Shown piece after piece: positions 15,048 through 23,482 of a stretch of DNA of 44,779 nucleotides (position 1 is the stretch's first letter; each line of letters starts with the position of its first letter). The stretch lies in assembly GCA_017882265.1 (NCBI GenBank), contig JADGPW010000020.1, positions 1 to 44,779 of the forward strand. Direction: 5' to 3'. The position numbers were made by a program, and so were the translations under genes. Under the pieces are notes generated by a model that saw only the letters and a program-made list of their open reading frames with translations, did no database searches and was not told where the DNA came from. The stretch is from Chitinophagaceae bacterium. GTDB taxonomy: Bacteria; Bacteroidota; Bacteroidia; Chitinophagales; Chitinophagaceae.

Positions 15048-15464
15048 TTAGTGGACCGCCTTAATATATCCCCACCCTTCCCTTTGTTTTGTAATTAATT
15101 CGTAGATACCATCCGGCACTATTGTCACCCCGGGTATCAACTGGCTTTCAATAATATTCTGATTTTTCAATGCGATGGCACACACTTTAAAGGAAATATT
15201 TTTATTACTCACCAGCCTGGTTACCGCTTCTTCTACAGGCGATCGGCCCTTTACCACCATATTTACTCCTTGTCCATACATCACTACTTCCAGTTTGGCA
15301 TTGGCTGCTGAACCCGAGATCTCACTCAACCACCGAATGACTGCTTTATGATCCAGGCTATCCTTACTGGTAAGATCAAATACGACTCTGTAGTCAGTAG
15401 TTTGTGCCTGAACAATTTGTGTTATAAAAAATACAAGGCTGGTGATAAGAATATTCCTTTTCAT
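15048..15464 (-). CDS. Exported DsrE-like protein
   Basis: The 138-residue product has a signal peptide (ILITSLVFFITQIVQAQ) followed by a DsrE/DsrF-like alpha/beta domain: YRVVFDLTSKDSLDHKAVIR, AKLEVVMYGQGVNMVV and the late VCAIALKNQNI strand, where cytosolic DsrE proteins carry a reactive cysteine. The Cys in FKVCAIAL is at that position. DsrE proteins relay sulfur; exported versions are common in Bacteroidota and their role is unknown. It is probably periplasmic. The start ATG is supported by the signal peptide. It is co-directional with pafA but separated by word repeat D. Confidence 0.8.
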   Translation of the reverse strand: MKRNILITSLVFFITQIVQAQTTDYRVVFDLTSKDSLDHKAVIRWLSEISGSAANAKLEVVMYGQGVNMVVKGRSPVEEAVTRLVSNKNISFKVCAIALKNQNIIESQLIPGVTIVPDGIYELITKQREGWGYIKAVH

Positions 15465-15616
15465 AACATTTGATTTAGCGAATAAAAGTTACAAATAGTT
15501 TTGCATTTTGCATGTTTTGGGTGCATTTCAATTTAAGATAGCCCTTATCCTGCCATTGGAGGGGAACAACGATTTGAAAGTTTGCTATCCCCCATTATAG
15601 GTAAAGGGTCAATTAA

Positions 15617-16816
15617 TCAGAAAGTTTTATGCACCTGCCAGAATAAAAAAGAAACAAAAATGGATAAGCCACCAATGATCCACCATAAGAGAGCAAAATT
15701 AAAATGCTGGACCAGTTGGGCCCCTCCCATCGGGCCGAGTGTTTGTGCCGCTGACCATGCCATGGTATATAAAGCTGCATACTGCCCGCGGTTAGAAGCC
15801 TGTGTCCTGCTGATCCAGTAAGTATTCATGAACGGCATGGAAAATATTTCGCCAAAAGTGACCAAGCCGATCATTCCAAATGCCAGCATGGGGCCCATGC
15901 CAGGGATATTCAGCATCAGGAAGGAGAGTCCTACCATGAAGAATCCAAGCGTGATATAGAGGTTATTCTTTTGTTTGCTCTCCAGTTTATAGATCAATAC
16001 CATTTCCACCAGCGCTATGATGATTCCGTTTGATGCCATTAGTAATCCAATGAACGGTTCTGAGAAATGCAGTTCTTTTTTAAAATAGACCGGCAGATTG
16101 GTAAACAACTGGAAAAAACAGCAGGCAAAAAGCATCGTAATAAATATAAAAGAAACGTAGATCCTGTCTTTGTAAGCCGATCGGATCACAGGCTGACCGA
16201 TCATTTTTTGATGGGAAGGTTTGTAATTAACGGGTTTTAAAAACAACCACATGATCAAAACGGCTGCTATATTAGTGAAACCATCCACCCAGAACAGGAG
16301 CTCATAATGAATATGAGCCAGGATCCCACCCAGGGCGCTGCCCACGGCCCAGCCCAGGTTAATAGCTAACCTGTTCAGTGCATAGGAACGGGTCCTGTTC
16401 TCATTTTTGCTGTAAAAAGCAATGGCCGTGGAGTTAGCCGGCCGGAATGCTTCGTTCACAAAACTTAACAGGAAAGTAAATCCGCAGATCAGTGGATAGG
16501 TTTTCATCTGCCCCAGCACCATGAATAATATCCCGCCGCCAAAAAGGGTGATCAGTTGTACCGGGTAAAACCCGATCTTATCTGTGAGTCTTCCGCCAAG
16601 CCAGGCGCCGCTAAATGCGCCAGCGCCGAATAATCCAAATACAATACCTGCCTGTCCCACGCTAAAGCCCATTTTAGGACTGGTAAGGTAAAGGGTCATA
16701 AACGGAACCACCATGGTACCGCTCCGGTTGATTAGCATGACCAGGGAAAGCAGCCAGGTCGATCTGGATAATCCTGAATAAGCATTCCGGTATGTTTTTG
16801 CAGTGGCCGTAAGCAT
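15617..16816 (-). CDS. MFS transporter
   Basis: The 399-residue product has about 12 hydrophobic segments and the MFS loop 2-3 motif (GGRLTDKIGFYPV). It also has NEAFRPANSTAI, and RSYALNRLAINLGWAVGSALGG in TM5, as in DHA1-type drug/proton antiporters. It should export an unknown small compound across the inner membrane. The ATG start leaves a short cytosolic N-terminus. It is transcribed singly; the upstream spacer holds the GTGAATAGATAA repeat copy 1. The substrate cannot be predicted. Confidence 0.9.
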   Translation of the reverse strand: MLTATAKTYRNAYSGLSRSTWLLSLVMLINRSGTMVVPFMTLYLTSPKMGFSVGQAGIVFGLFGAGAFSGAWLGGRLTDKIGFYPVQLITLFGGGILFMVLGQMKTYPLICGFTFLLSFVNEAFRPANSTAIAFYSKNENRTRSYALNRLAINLGWAVGSALGGILAHIHYELLFWVDGFTNIAAVLIMWLFLKPVNYKPSHQKMIGQPVIRSAYKDRIYVSFIFITMLFACCFFQLFTNLPVYFKKELHFSEPFIGLLMASNGIIIALVEMVLIYKLESKQKNNLYITLGFFMVGLSFLMLNIPGMGPMLAFGMIGLVTFGEIFSMPFMNTYWISRTQASNRGQYAALYTMAWSAAQTLGPMGGAQLVQHFNFALLWWIIGGLSIFVSFLFWQVHKTF

Positions 16817-16842
16817 AAAATCGGGGCAAAGTTACCGGAAGG

Positions 16843-16990
16843 AGATAAGAGATAAAATAGATAAAAGATAAAAGTGAATAGATAAAAGTTCATTAAAATC
16901 GAAGAAACACTCCGACTTTAATATTTTCTTAAAGCTGTAAGGTCTTTTCTACTGGGGACACTATTATCTATTCACTTTTAGCTTTTATCT
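16843..16990. repeat. GTGAATAGATAA inverted repeat, copy 1
   Basis: Arms AAAAGTGAATAGATAAAAG and CTATTATCTATTCACTTTTA enclose about 75 bases that include TTCTTAAAGCTGTAAGGTCTTT. That internal stretch resembles TTCTCAATTCTGTAAAGTTTTT in copy 2 (30577), so the unit is a defined element. It fills the gap between the divergent MFS and cytochrome genes. Confidence 0.75.
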
Positions 16991-17112
16991 GTGACAAAAG
17001 TCTCTACCCTCCTAAAAGTTAGGGCCCTTGGCAACCATTTATCACCGGTTATCCGATTGAAGTTTTTTTTTCATCAATATTTTATATATTTAAAGCTTAA
17101 CAACACTTAATT

Positions 17113-17457
17113 ATGAAAAAATATTTTCTTCTTTCAGGTATGGGTCTTGCCGTACTGCTGTTTTCCAATTGCCATACCGCCAAAAAAGCGATGGTCATCC
17201 CCAAAGTGAAATATGAACCCAATATGCAAACAGTTCTTGTTGCTAATTGTACGCCTTGTCATTTTCCTGCCCAAAGGGGTAATAAAAAACCGTTGGACAC
17301 CTATGCTGCCGTCGTGACAAATATTGATGATATGATCCGCCGGATCGAACTGAATCCTACCGACAAGGGGTTTATGCCTTTTAAACATGCCAAACTCAAT
17401 GACAGCACGATCGCAGTTTTCACCAAATGGAAGGCGGATGGGATGCTGGAGAAATAA
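17113..17457 (+). CDS. Small c-type cytochrome lipoprotein
   Basis: The 114-residue product has a lipoprotein signal (LLSGMGLAVLLFSNC, lipid Cys at about residue 20) and a single heme-c motif CTPCH in VANCTPCHFPAQRG. A methionine in KGFMPFKHAKL is a plausible distal ligand. It would be an exported membrane-anchored electron carrier or sensor. A paralogue with the same CxPCHFP motif lies at 30257. No redox partner is adjacent. The gene converges on the DinB-like gene with an 18-bp gap. Confidence 0.85.
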   Translation: MKKYFLLSGMGLAVLLFSNCHTAKKAMVIPKVKYEPNMQTVLVANCTPCHFPAQRGNKKPLDTYAAVVTNIDDMIRRIELNPTDKGFMPFKHAKLNDSTIAVFTKWKADGMLEK

Positions 17458-17475
17458 AAATATTCATCAAAAGAT

Positions 17476-17928
17476 TTATGGGTAAGCAACGGGTTCCAGT
17501 TGCAACACCTGGTGGAGATGGTGCCGGAGATGTTTGATATAATCAATGGCGAGCCATTCTATTGTATGCTGATCCTGAGTCCGGCAGATTCGCCGGGCCA
17601 TTTCAGGGGAAGTATTATTTAATATGGCACATACCTGTTTATTTAATAAATACCATAGATCAACCAGATCATGGGTATCCCAATGCTGGTACCCGGTAAT
17701 AGCCACCCATTTATCCTGGTTGTAAACAATGGTTGGGGTTTCTTCGTATTGGGCAACAATAAACCGGCGGATATTGCAATAGGCAGAATCGATAAGATGA
17801 CCCATGATTTCTTTTCGGCTCCATTTAGTAGGAGAAGATTTATGGGTCCATTCCGATCCGGGTATTGCTTTCAGTTGCGGCAAATGCTGCTGGATAAGTG
17901 TTTCCAGTTCATGGGAGATCGATCGCAT
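17476..17928 (-). CDS. DinB-like four-helix protein
   Basis: The product is about 150 residues from the ATG at 17928 (MRSISHELETLIQQHLPQL). An upstream frame of 24 codons exists but overlaps the next gene. KWSRKEIMGHLIDSAYCNIR and DYIKHLRHHLHQVL carry the histidines that form the metal site of the DinB/YfiT-like fold. Family members are putative metal-dependent hydrolases or thiol transferases, mostly uncharacterised. It follows the 78-aa gene by 19 bases and the two probably form an operon. Confidence 0.85.
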   Translation of the reverse strand: MRSISHELETLIQQHLPQLKAIPGSEWTHKSSPTKWSRKEIMGHLIDSAYCNIRRFIVAQYEETPTIVYNQDKWVAITGYQHWDTHDLVDLWYLLNKQVCAILNNTSPEMARRICRTQDQHTIEWLAIDYIKHLRHHLHQVLQLEPVAYP

Positions 17929-17947
17929 AGATAGTAACGGGTTTATT

Positions 17948-18184
17948 TTATTCGGCAATATACCATTTACCCGCATCGTCTTTTGCATAGCTGCATCCAT
18001 TGCTCATCAGGCGTAATTCACGGCCATGTTTTTCACTGTATTGGTTAGTTTTTTCATACACCCGTATGCTGTTATTTTCCCTGGTAAGATATTGTACCAG
18101 CGCGGTAAGGGTGGGAAGAACATCATGCAACCTCCCGATAGCTATCGGGACTCCCTCACTCTCTTTTACGAATGCCTGACTCAT
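17948..18184 (-). CDS. Small hypothetical protein (78 aa)
   Basis: I do not recognise it. The product starts MSQAFVKESEGVPIAIGRLHDV and ends SYAKDDAGKWYIAE. It looks soluble, with an SIRVYEKTNQYSEKHGRELRL stretch that may form a beta hairpin. It precedes the DinB-like gene by 19 bases on the same strand, so co-transcription is likely. The residues VPIAIGRL are encoded by an 18-bp palindrome, TCCCGATAGCTATCGGGA, which is a repeated word in this genome. Confidence 0.6.
   Translation of the reverse strand: MSQAFVKESEGVPIAIGRLHDVLPTLTALVQYLTRENNSIRVYEKTNQYSEKHGRELRLMSNGCSYAKDDAGKWYIAE
18133..18150. repeat. Perfect TCCCGATAGCTATCGGGA palindrome within a gene
   Basis: An 18-bp perfect palindrome in the 78-aa reading frame. 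Related copies lie at 3512-3526 (inside rpmE2) and 23483-23498 (intergenic). I recall this word as frequent in Bacteroidota genomes. Confidence 0.7.
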
Positions 18185-18287
18185 GGGTTCCTGTTTAATG
18201 AAACGAAGGTAAGGCTGTTAAAGCAAATGTTTATTTCAGCTAAATATACCATTCTCATAAACTAACTTACATTCATATTAAGGCAGT

Positions 18288-19151
18288 ATGCTTTCGGATT
18301 CCACGATCAAATTATTAAGAATTCCATTTTCGTTCTTTTTATCACCGATTTATTTTTTTGCTCTTGCACAGGTGCCGCATATTGATTGGGGTAAAGCAGC
18401 ACTTGTTTTTATTATCCTTCATTTTTTGATCTATCCGGCCAGTAATGGTTATAATAGTTACATGGACAGGGATACCGGGAGTATCGGTGGTCTTGAAAAG
18501 CCGCCGGCTCCTTCGCGCCAACTTTTCATTACCACCATCATTTTAGACTGTATGGGGATTTTGCTGGGTTTTTTGATAAACCCTTTGTTTGGCTGTGTGA
18601 TGCCTTTATATATCGGTGCTTCCAAAGCCTATAGTTACCGGGGAATAAGGTTGAAAAAATTCCCCATAGTGGGCTATCTCACCGTGATCATTTTCCAGGG
18701 AGGGCTGACCTTCTGGCTGGTTTATTTTGGGAGCAATGCCGTCCATAGTATGGTTGTGCCCTGGCAGGGGATGGTGATTTGCGCTTTGCTAATCGGTGGT
18801 TTTTATCCTCTTACACAGATCTACCAGCACCGGCAGGACCTGGAAGATGGAGTGGCTACGATTAGTTATAAACTGGGATATAGCGGTACGTTCGTGTTCT
18901 GCGCGGTCGTTTATGGGTGTGCCTGGTTGTTCATGGCACAATTTTTTATCAAACAGCATGAAGGAAATAAATTATTACTGGTAAGCATCTTTTTTATTCC
19001 GATCATCGTTTATTTCACCAGATGGTTCCTGCAGGTGAGGAAAGATCATGGAGCGGCCAATTTTAAGCATACCATGTTCATGAACTGGCTGGCATCTTCC
19101 TGTACAAATTCGGCATTTCTTATTTTATTAATCTGGAGGTGGTTTGAGTAA
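18288..19151 (+). CDS. UbiA-family prenyltransferase
   Basis: The 287-residue membrane protein has 7-9 hydrophobic segments and both UbiA aspartate motifs: NGYNSYMDRDTGS (Asn53-Asp62) and QHRQDLEDG (Asp184 and Asp187). These bind Mg2+ and the isoprenoid diphosphate. Family members attach a prenyl chain to an aromatic acceptor at the inner membrane. It is the first gene of a four-gene operon: its stop overlaps the TTG start of the type III polyketide synthase by 8 bp. I infer that it prenylates, or at least processes, the aromatic product of that synthase. Confidence 0.9.
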   Translation: MLSDSTIKLLRIPFSFFLSPIYFFALAQVPHIDWGKAALVFIILHFLIYPASNGYNSYMDRDTGSIGGLEKPPAPSRQLFITTIILDCMGILLGFLINPLFGCVMPLYIGASKAYSYRGIRLKKFPIVGYLTVIIFQGGLTFWLVYFGSNAVHSMVVPWQGMVICALLIGGFYPLTQIYQHRQDLEDGVATISYKLGYSGTFVFCAVVYGCAWLFMAQFFIKQHEGNKLLLVSIFFIPIIVYFTRWFLQVRKDHGAANFKHTMFMNWLASSCTNSAFLILLIWRWFE

Positions 19152-20226
19152 AATAGTATCTATTGGCACAGCAGTCCCGGCCTATAAACACAAGCAGGAT
19201 GATATCCTGGATTTCATGCAGCGGGTATTTGCTTTAGGGGAGCCTGATAAGCGAAAATTAAAATTCCTGTATCGACAGGGCGGCATTGAAACCCGCCATT
19301 CGGTAATTCCTGATTATAGTTTAGCTGCCGGCGAATGGCAATTCTATTCTCCCACAGAGAACCTCGAACCCTTTCCTTCCTTAGAGATTAGGATGAACTG
19401 GTACCGGGAATATGCAGCGCCATTGTCGTTACAGGCAACCCGGCAGTGTATGGATAAATTCCCCGGGAACACGATCACTCATCTTATCACCGTAAGTTGC
19501 ACTGGTATGAGCGCACCGGGTCTTGACCTGGAATTACTGGAGTTATTGGAATTACCGGCCACCACCTTCCGCACTTCTGTCAATTTCATGGGTTGCTACG
19601 CGGCTATACATGCATTGAAGATCGCGGATGCATTTTGCAAATCAGATCATCATGCCAACGTACTGATCGTATGTACGGAATTGTGTACCCTTCATTTTCA
19701 AAAAGAATATACAACGGATAATATCACCAGCAGTTTACTTTTCGGGGACGGTTCTGCAGCCGTATTAGTAACAGGTAATTCTGAACAGGAGGGATTATCA
19801 TTAGATCATTTTTACTCGAGGGTTGCGCTGAAAGGAAAGCAGGATATGGCCTGGGAGCTTTCCTCTACCGGTTTTCAAATGACATTGAGTGGTTATGTGC
19901 CCGATCTTATAGAGGAAGATTTCGATGACCTGGTGACCGGCGCATTAGCCGCCGCGAAACTGAATAAAGATATTATAACGCATTGGTGTATTCACCCCGG
20001 GGGCAAAAAAATACTGGAGGCGGTGCATAAAAGTCTGGGGTTCACAAACGGGCAGTTACAACCCTGTTATGATATATTGAAAGATCACGGTAATATGTCA
20101 TCAGCCACAGTATTATTTGTATTGCAAAAAATAATGAAGAACCTGGAGAAAAAACAAGCCCATACTATATTCGGGGCGGCCTTCGGCCCCGGTTTAACGA
20201 TGGAAACTTTTATTTTATCGTTATGA
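19144..20226 (+). CDS. Type III polyketide synthase (chalcone-synthase family)
   Basis: The 360-residue product carries the complete Cys-His-Asn triad of the family: Cys151 in VNFMGCYAA, His284 in HWCIHPGGKKI and Asn317 in KDHGNMSSATV. The C-terminal FGAAFGPGLTMET matches the family GFGPG loop. The enzyme extends an acyl-CoA starter with malonyl-CoA and cyclises it, typically to alkylresorcinols or alkylpyrones in bacteria. The start is a TTG overlapping the UbiA stop. The next gene starts within its stop (ATGA overlap), so translation is coupled. Starter and product are unknown. Confidence 0.95.
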   Translation: MSKIVSIGTAVPAYKHKQDDILDFMQRVFALGEPDKRKLKFLYRQGGIETRHSVIPDYSLAAGEWQFYSPTENLEPFPSLEIRMNWYREYAAPLSLQATRQCMDKFPGNTITHLITVSCTGMSAPGLDLELLELLELPATTFRTSVNFMGCYAAIHALKIADAFCKSDHHANVLIVCTELCTLHFQKEYTTDNITSSLLFGDGSAAVLVTGNSEQEGLSLDHFYSRVALKGKQDMAWELSSTGFQMTLSGYVPDLIEEDFDDLVTGALAAAKLNKDIITHWCIHPGGKKILEAVHKSLGFTNGQLQPCYDILKDHGNMSSATVLFVLQKIMKNLEKKQAHTIFGAAFGPGLTMETFILSL

Positions 20227-20936
20227 TCAACCTACGACAACGCAGTTTCCAGAAAGAATTGATGGATGCTGATGATATTCCTTTTTCCGCTATGGCTCAA
20301 ACCTTAAAGGAGCTGAATATCGTCAACACCCGCCTGGGTGGGCATGCTATTACCTTAAAAGGAATGCGGAAACTAATTGCTACTAACGAACCGGTCACGG
20401 TTTGCGAGATCGGTTGCGGGGGAGGTGATAACCTTTTTGCTATTTATAAATATTGTACAAATAAGAATATCCGGGTTAATTTTATTGGCATTGACATGAA
20501 CAACGAATGTATCGCATTTGCCAAACAACAATATCCGCAACTGCCCTGCGAATGGATATGTAGTGATTACGCGAATACTGATTTCACCAATTCCGGGGAT
20601 TCGGGGGATAGGCGGCCGGATATTATTTTCTCTTCCTTGTTCTGTCACCATTTTACTGATGAGCAGTTACAGTTTATGCTCCGGTGGCTGAAGAAAAACA
20701 GTAGGAAAGGTTTTTTTATCAATGATCTCCACCGGCATTGGCTGGCTTATTACCTGATCAAATACATCACCCTTTTATTCAGCAGGTCAAGGCTGGTAAG
20801 AAACGATGCCTGTATATCGGTGGCAAGAGGTTTCCGGAAAAAAGACTGGGCACAATTATTCCGGCTGGCCGGGATCGGTCAATATAATATCAGTTGGCAA
20901 TGGGCTTTCCGGTTTCTTGTTACCTGCAAAAAATAA
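20223..20936 (+). CDS. SAM-dependent methyltransferase of the polyketide operon
   Basis: The 237-residue class I methyltransferase has the glycine-rich SAM loop VCEIGCGGGDN (residues 60-70), the acidic end of strand 2 (FIGIDMNNECI) and motif IFSSLFCHHF. It overlaps the polyketide synthase stop by 4 bp. In related type III PKS clusters a methyltransferase modifies the aromatic or pyrone hydroxyl or ring; the exact site here is unknown. The C-terminal part has hydrophobic helices (AYYLIKYITLLF) that may touch the membrane, near the UbiA enzyme. Confidence 0.9.
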   Translation: MINLRQRSFQKELMDADDIPFSAMAQTLKELNIVNTRLGGHAITLKGMRKLIATNEPVTVCEIGCGGGDNLFAIYKYCTNKNIRVNFIGIDMNNECIAFAKQQYPQLPCEWICSDYANTDFTNSGDSGDRRPDIIFSSLFCHHFTDEQLQFMLRWLKKNSRKGFFINDLHRHWLAYYLIKYITLLFSRSRLVRNDACISVARGFRKKDWAQLFRLAGIGQYNISWQWAFRFLVTCKK

Positions 20937-22167
20937 TAATATCGAAAAAGAGATCAATAGTCCATTAGCAATTACTTCTGAACCCCTCCGCCAGCCGACG
21001 GAATCCGCATCGCCTGCGGCAAGTCTAAAGCGCCCAGAGGAGGGCTATGACGTGGTTATTGTAGGAGGAGGGTTAGCCGGTTTGGCACTCTCAATCCAAA
21101 TAGCCAGGCAGGGCCATTCCGTTATTGTATTTGAGAAGGAGCGATATCCTTTTCACAAGGTATGTGGTGAATATATCAGTCTTGAATCCTGGGATTTTTT
21201 GCAGGGACTCGGTGTGGACCTGGATGACATGAAAGTATCTATTATTACACAACTGCAAGTTTCGTCTATCAATGGAAAATTACTGGAACTTCCGTTACCC
21301 CAGGGAGGGTTTGGTATAAGCCGGTACAGGTTAGATCATGAGCTGGCAAAAATTGCCCGGGTGGCCGGTGTTACCATTGAAGAAAATACAAAGGTGGATG
21401 ATCTCGTATTCGATCAATCGGGATTTGTCATTACCACATCAAAACAACGCTACCGGGCTTCCATCGCTTGTGGCTGTTTTGGCAAACGAAGTAATCTTGA
21501 TATTAAATGGAAGCGGCCTTTTGTGATGGCTAAAAAAAACAAACTCAATAATTACGTTGGGGTAAAGTATCATATAAAAATTGATTTTCCTGCCAATACC
21601 ATTTGCCTTCACAATTTTTCAAACGGTTATTGCGGACTGGTAAAAATAGAGGACGATCTATATAACCTGTGTTATCTGACAACAGCGGGGAACCTCAAAA
21701 AAAATAAAGGCAATATCCCGGATATGGAAAGAACGGTCTTATCCAGAAACCCCCATCTTAAAAAAATATTCCTTGAAAAAGATACCCAGTTTGAATCCCC
21801 TGTGACCATCTCCCAAATAAGTTTTGATAAAAAGAACCAGGTAGAGGATCATGTGCTGATGATCGGGGATGCCGCGGGTATGATCACCGCCTTATGCGGT
21901 AACGGTATGAGTATGGCGCTGCATGGCAGTAAACTGGCGGCGAACCAGATCAACCGTTTTTTACAGGGGCATCTTACAAGAGAAAAGATGGAACAGAATT
22001 ACATAAAGCAATGGCAAAGGGGATTTGGCAAAAGGCTCAGGGCCGGCCGGAGGATTCAACGGCTATTTGGAAGTAACAGGCTGACTAATTTTTTTATTGT
22101 CCTCGCACGGCCTTTCCCGGGGCTTATTCGTTACCTGATACGGCAAACACATGGGGAGCCATTTTAA
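20917..22167 (+). CDS. FAD-dependent oxidoreductase (geranylgeranyl-reductase-like)
   Basis: The core is a GR2-type flavoprotein: VVIVGGGLAGLALSIQIA (Rossmann GxGxxG), FEKERYPFHKVCGEYISLES and GDAAGMITALCGNGMSMAL (second FAD motif). It probably oxidises or reduces the polyketide or prenyl product. The start is unclear. There is no ATG between the methyltransferase and the Rossmann strand; candidates are a TTG at 20917 (20-bp overlap, chosen here), a GTG at 21052 that would trim the protein to the strand itself, and an ATG at 20806 deep inside the methyltransferase. The stretch 20980-21040 encodes a Pro/Ser/Ala linker, is GC-rich and looks inserted. Confidence 0.85.
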   Translation: MLPAKNNNIEKEINSPLAITSEPLRQPTESASPAASLKRPEEGYDVVIVGGGLAGLALSIQIARQGHSVIVFEKERYPFHKVCGEYISLESWDFLQGLGVDLDDMKVSIITQLQVSSINGKLLELPLPQGGFGISRYRLDHELAKIARVAGVTIEENTKVDDLVFDQSGFVITTSKQRYRASIACGCFGKRSNLDIKWKRPFVMAKKNKLNNYVGVKYHIKIDFPANTICLHNFSNGYCGLVKIEDDLYNLCYLTTAGNLKKNKGNIPDMERTVLSRNPHLKKIFLEKDTQFESPVTISQISFDKKNQVEDHVLMIGDAAGMITALCGNGMSMALHGSKLAANQINRFLQGHLTREKMEQNYIKQWQRGFGKRLRAGRRIQRLFGSNRLTNFFIVLARPFPGLIRYLIRQTHGEPF

Positions 22168-22219
22168 ATTTACCTGATGTATGACCGGCCAGTAGACTGG
22201 TCTTGAAAGTTGAAAGGTT

Positions 22220-22369
22220 TTAACGATGTTTAAAATACTGGATTGCTCTTTCATGTTTTTTAGCGGCTTCTAAAGAAGGGAAAGTGCCGAGATTACGCCG
22301 TTTATTGGTTTTAGGGTCTTTTTTGCGGGAATAGATCCGGTATTCTCCTGATTGTAATTTTCGTATCAT
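22220..22369 (-). CDS. Small basic protein (49 aa)
   Basis: A 49-residue protein from an ATG: MIRKLQSGEYRIYSRKKDPK, then TNKRRNLGTFPSLEAAKKHE, ending RAIQYFKHR. It has the feel of a real gene: a good start, sensible codons, a basic and soluble product, and a C-terminal helix with the SLEAAKKHERA pattern. It resembles small AP2/integrase-arm-like beta-beta-beta-alpha modules (GEYRIYSRKKDPKTNKRRNLGTF), which bind nucleic acid; that is inference. It converges on the polyketide operon 52 bases from its end. Confidence 0.7.
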   Translation of the reverse strand: MIRKLQSGEYRIYSRKKDPKTNKRRNLGTFPSLEAAKKHERAIQYFKHR

Positions 22370-22409
22370 GATTTGTTTTTTATATTATTAACTGAATGCG
22401 GATCAATTT

Positions 22410-22848
22410 TTACAACCCGGGAAGATTTATCTCAAATATCATTTGTTGTTTAGTCTCTTTAAATTAATGCATGGTAGAATTCATGAGCACCAGTTCGTTT
22501 TATATTGCTACGGACGCGTAAAGATGGGGTCCTGTTACTGAGGCACCAAAGTTTAGCCTGGTCCACCAGTTGTTTTCCGATACCTTTTCCACGGTAATTA
22601 TCATTTACTCCAAGGCCGCCGATCTCACAAAATGTTCCTGATTCCAATCGTGTGGTTCGAAATACATGTATCCAGCCCAACACTTCATTTTCCTTTTCGG
22701 CGACAAACACGATTTCCTGCTGGCTTTTCATGATCGCTTCCAGGTTTTGCAAAGTTGCCTGTTCGGACTGGGTGTATCCCAGCTGCCTGGAAAGCTTCGT
22801 TAAGGCTGCTGCATCCCCATGAACAGCTTTTCTGATCAATAAGTGCAT
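22410..22848 (-). pseudogene. GNAT acetyltransferase with C-terminal frameshift
   Basis: The main frame (22459-22848, 129 residues) is a GNAT N-acetyltransferase: MHLLIRKAVHGDAAALTKLS, GGLGVNDNYRGKGIGKQLVD (acetyl-CoA loop) and RVRSNIKRTGAHEFYHALI. It then stops abruptly, where relatives continue with a final helix and strand. In another frame the DNA continues FKETKQQMIFEINLPGL and stops at 22410, which is exactly the missing family tail (FYxxLGFKExKxQxIFEI). So one base too many (or two too few) near 22461 broke the gene, unless it is a sequencing error. Activity of the truncated form is doubtful. Confidence 0.75.
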
Positions 22849-22933
22849 GGCTGGTTTTTAAGGAGTAAAATCAGGTGACTGGAATTCATCACAACGGCTC
22901 AGCTTTTTATATCACCAAACAAACGAAAAATGC

Positions 22934-23395
22934 CTACTTCTTTAATAACATATCATATAATATCTTCGACCAATCCATGCGGAGGATAATGAAAGAATAA
23001 TCCTTGTCGTTTTCAGGTAATTCAATCATTAATTTTTCGGAGAATTTTGAAACATATTGATTCTCATTGATCTTTACCCATTCATATTTCTTTTGATTAA
23101 GCACATTCCGGAGGAAATTGGCCTGGCAGGAATCGCAGCCCGCCATTGTTTTTTCAGAACTGCATTTACCTGATTGGTCAAACCCGTAAATAAAATCAGC
23201 ATTCCGGGTGCGGGGATCCCGGATCAAAAAAACGATAAAGCTGTCAGTTTCCGTCAATATAGTTTTCAGGTTATTGTTTGCCACACTGAATTTGGCCAAT
23301 TCTTTTTTCACCGTCGATTTGCTCTTATTGATATAGGTCTGGGAAATGCCGGGTATAGAAAGCAGTAATAAAAAAAAAGTTATTATTCGGATCAT
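22934..23395 (-). CDS. Exported protein of unknown function
   Basis: The 153-residue product has a signal peptide (MIRIITFFLLLLSIPGISQ) and a soluble remainder that I cannot assign. It contains TDSFIVFLIRDPRTRNADFI and a CSSEKTMAGCDSC segment with three cysteines that could form a disulfide or metal site. It is probably periplasmic. It is a single gene with no informative neighbours. Confidence 0.75.
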   Translation of the reverse strand: MIRIITFFLLLLSIPGISQTYINKSKSTVKKELAKFSVANNNLKTILTETDSFIVFLIRDPRTRNADFIYGFDQSGKCSSEKTMAGCDSCQANFLRNVLNQKKYEWVKINENQYVSKFSEKLMIELPENDKDYSFIILRMDWSKILYDMLLKK

Positions 23396-23482
23396 ATTAT
23401 TGGCTTTTAACGATTAGGACCAATGCAAAATTAGCCGCTTAAGGGGAAGCACGGAAAACTATCTGCGAACAGAGTGATCTTT

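Noticed and set aside
19144-20226. FabH/KAS III annotation for the polyketide synthase
   Set aside because: The triad spacing, the FGAAFGPG loop and the operon context fit chalcone-synthase-type type III PKS better.
20806-20916. N-terminal extension of the flavin oxidoreductase inside the methyltransferase
   Set aside because: It would be an out-of-frame reading of a conserved gene over 111 bp; a later TTG or GTG start is more plausible.
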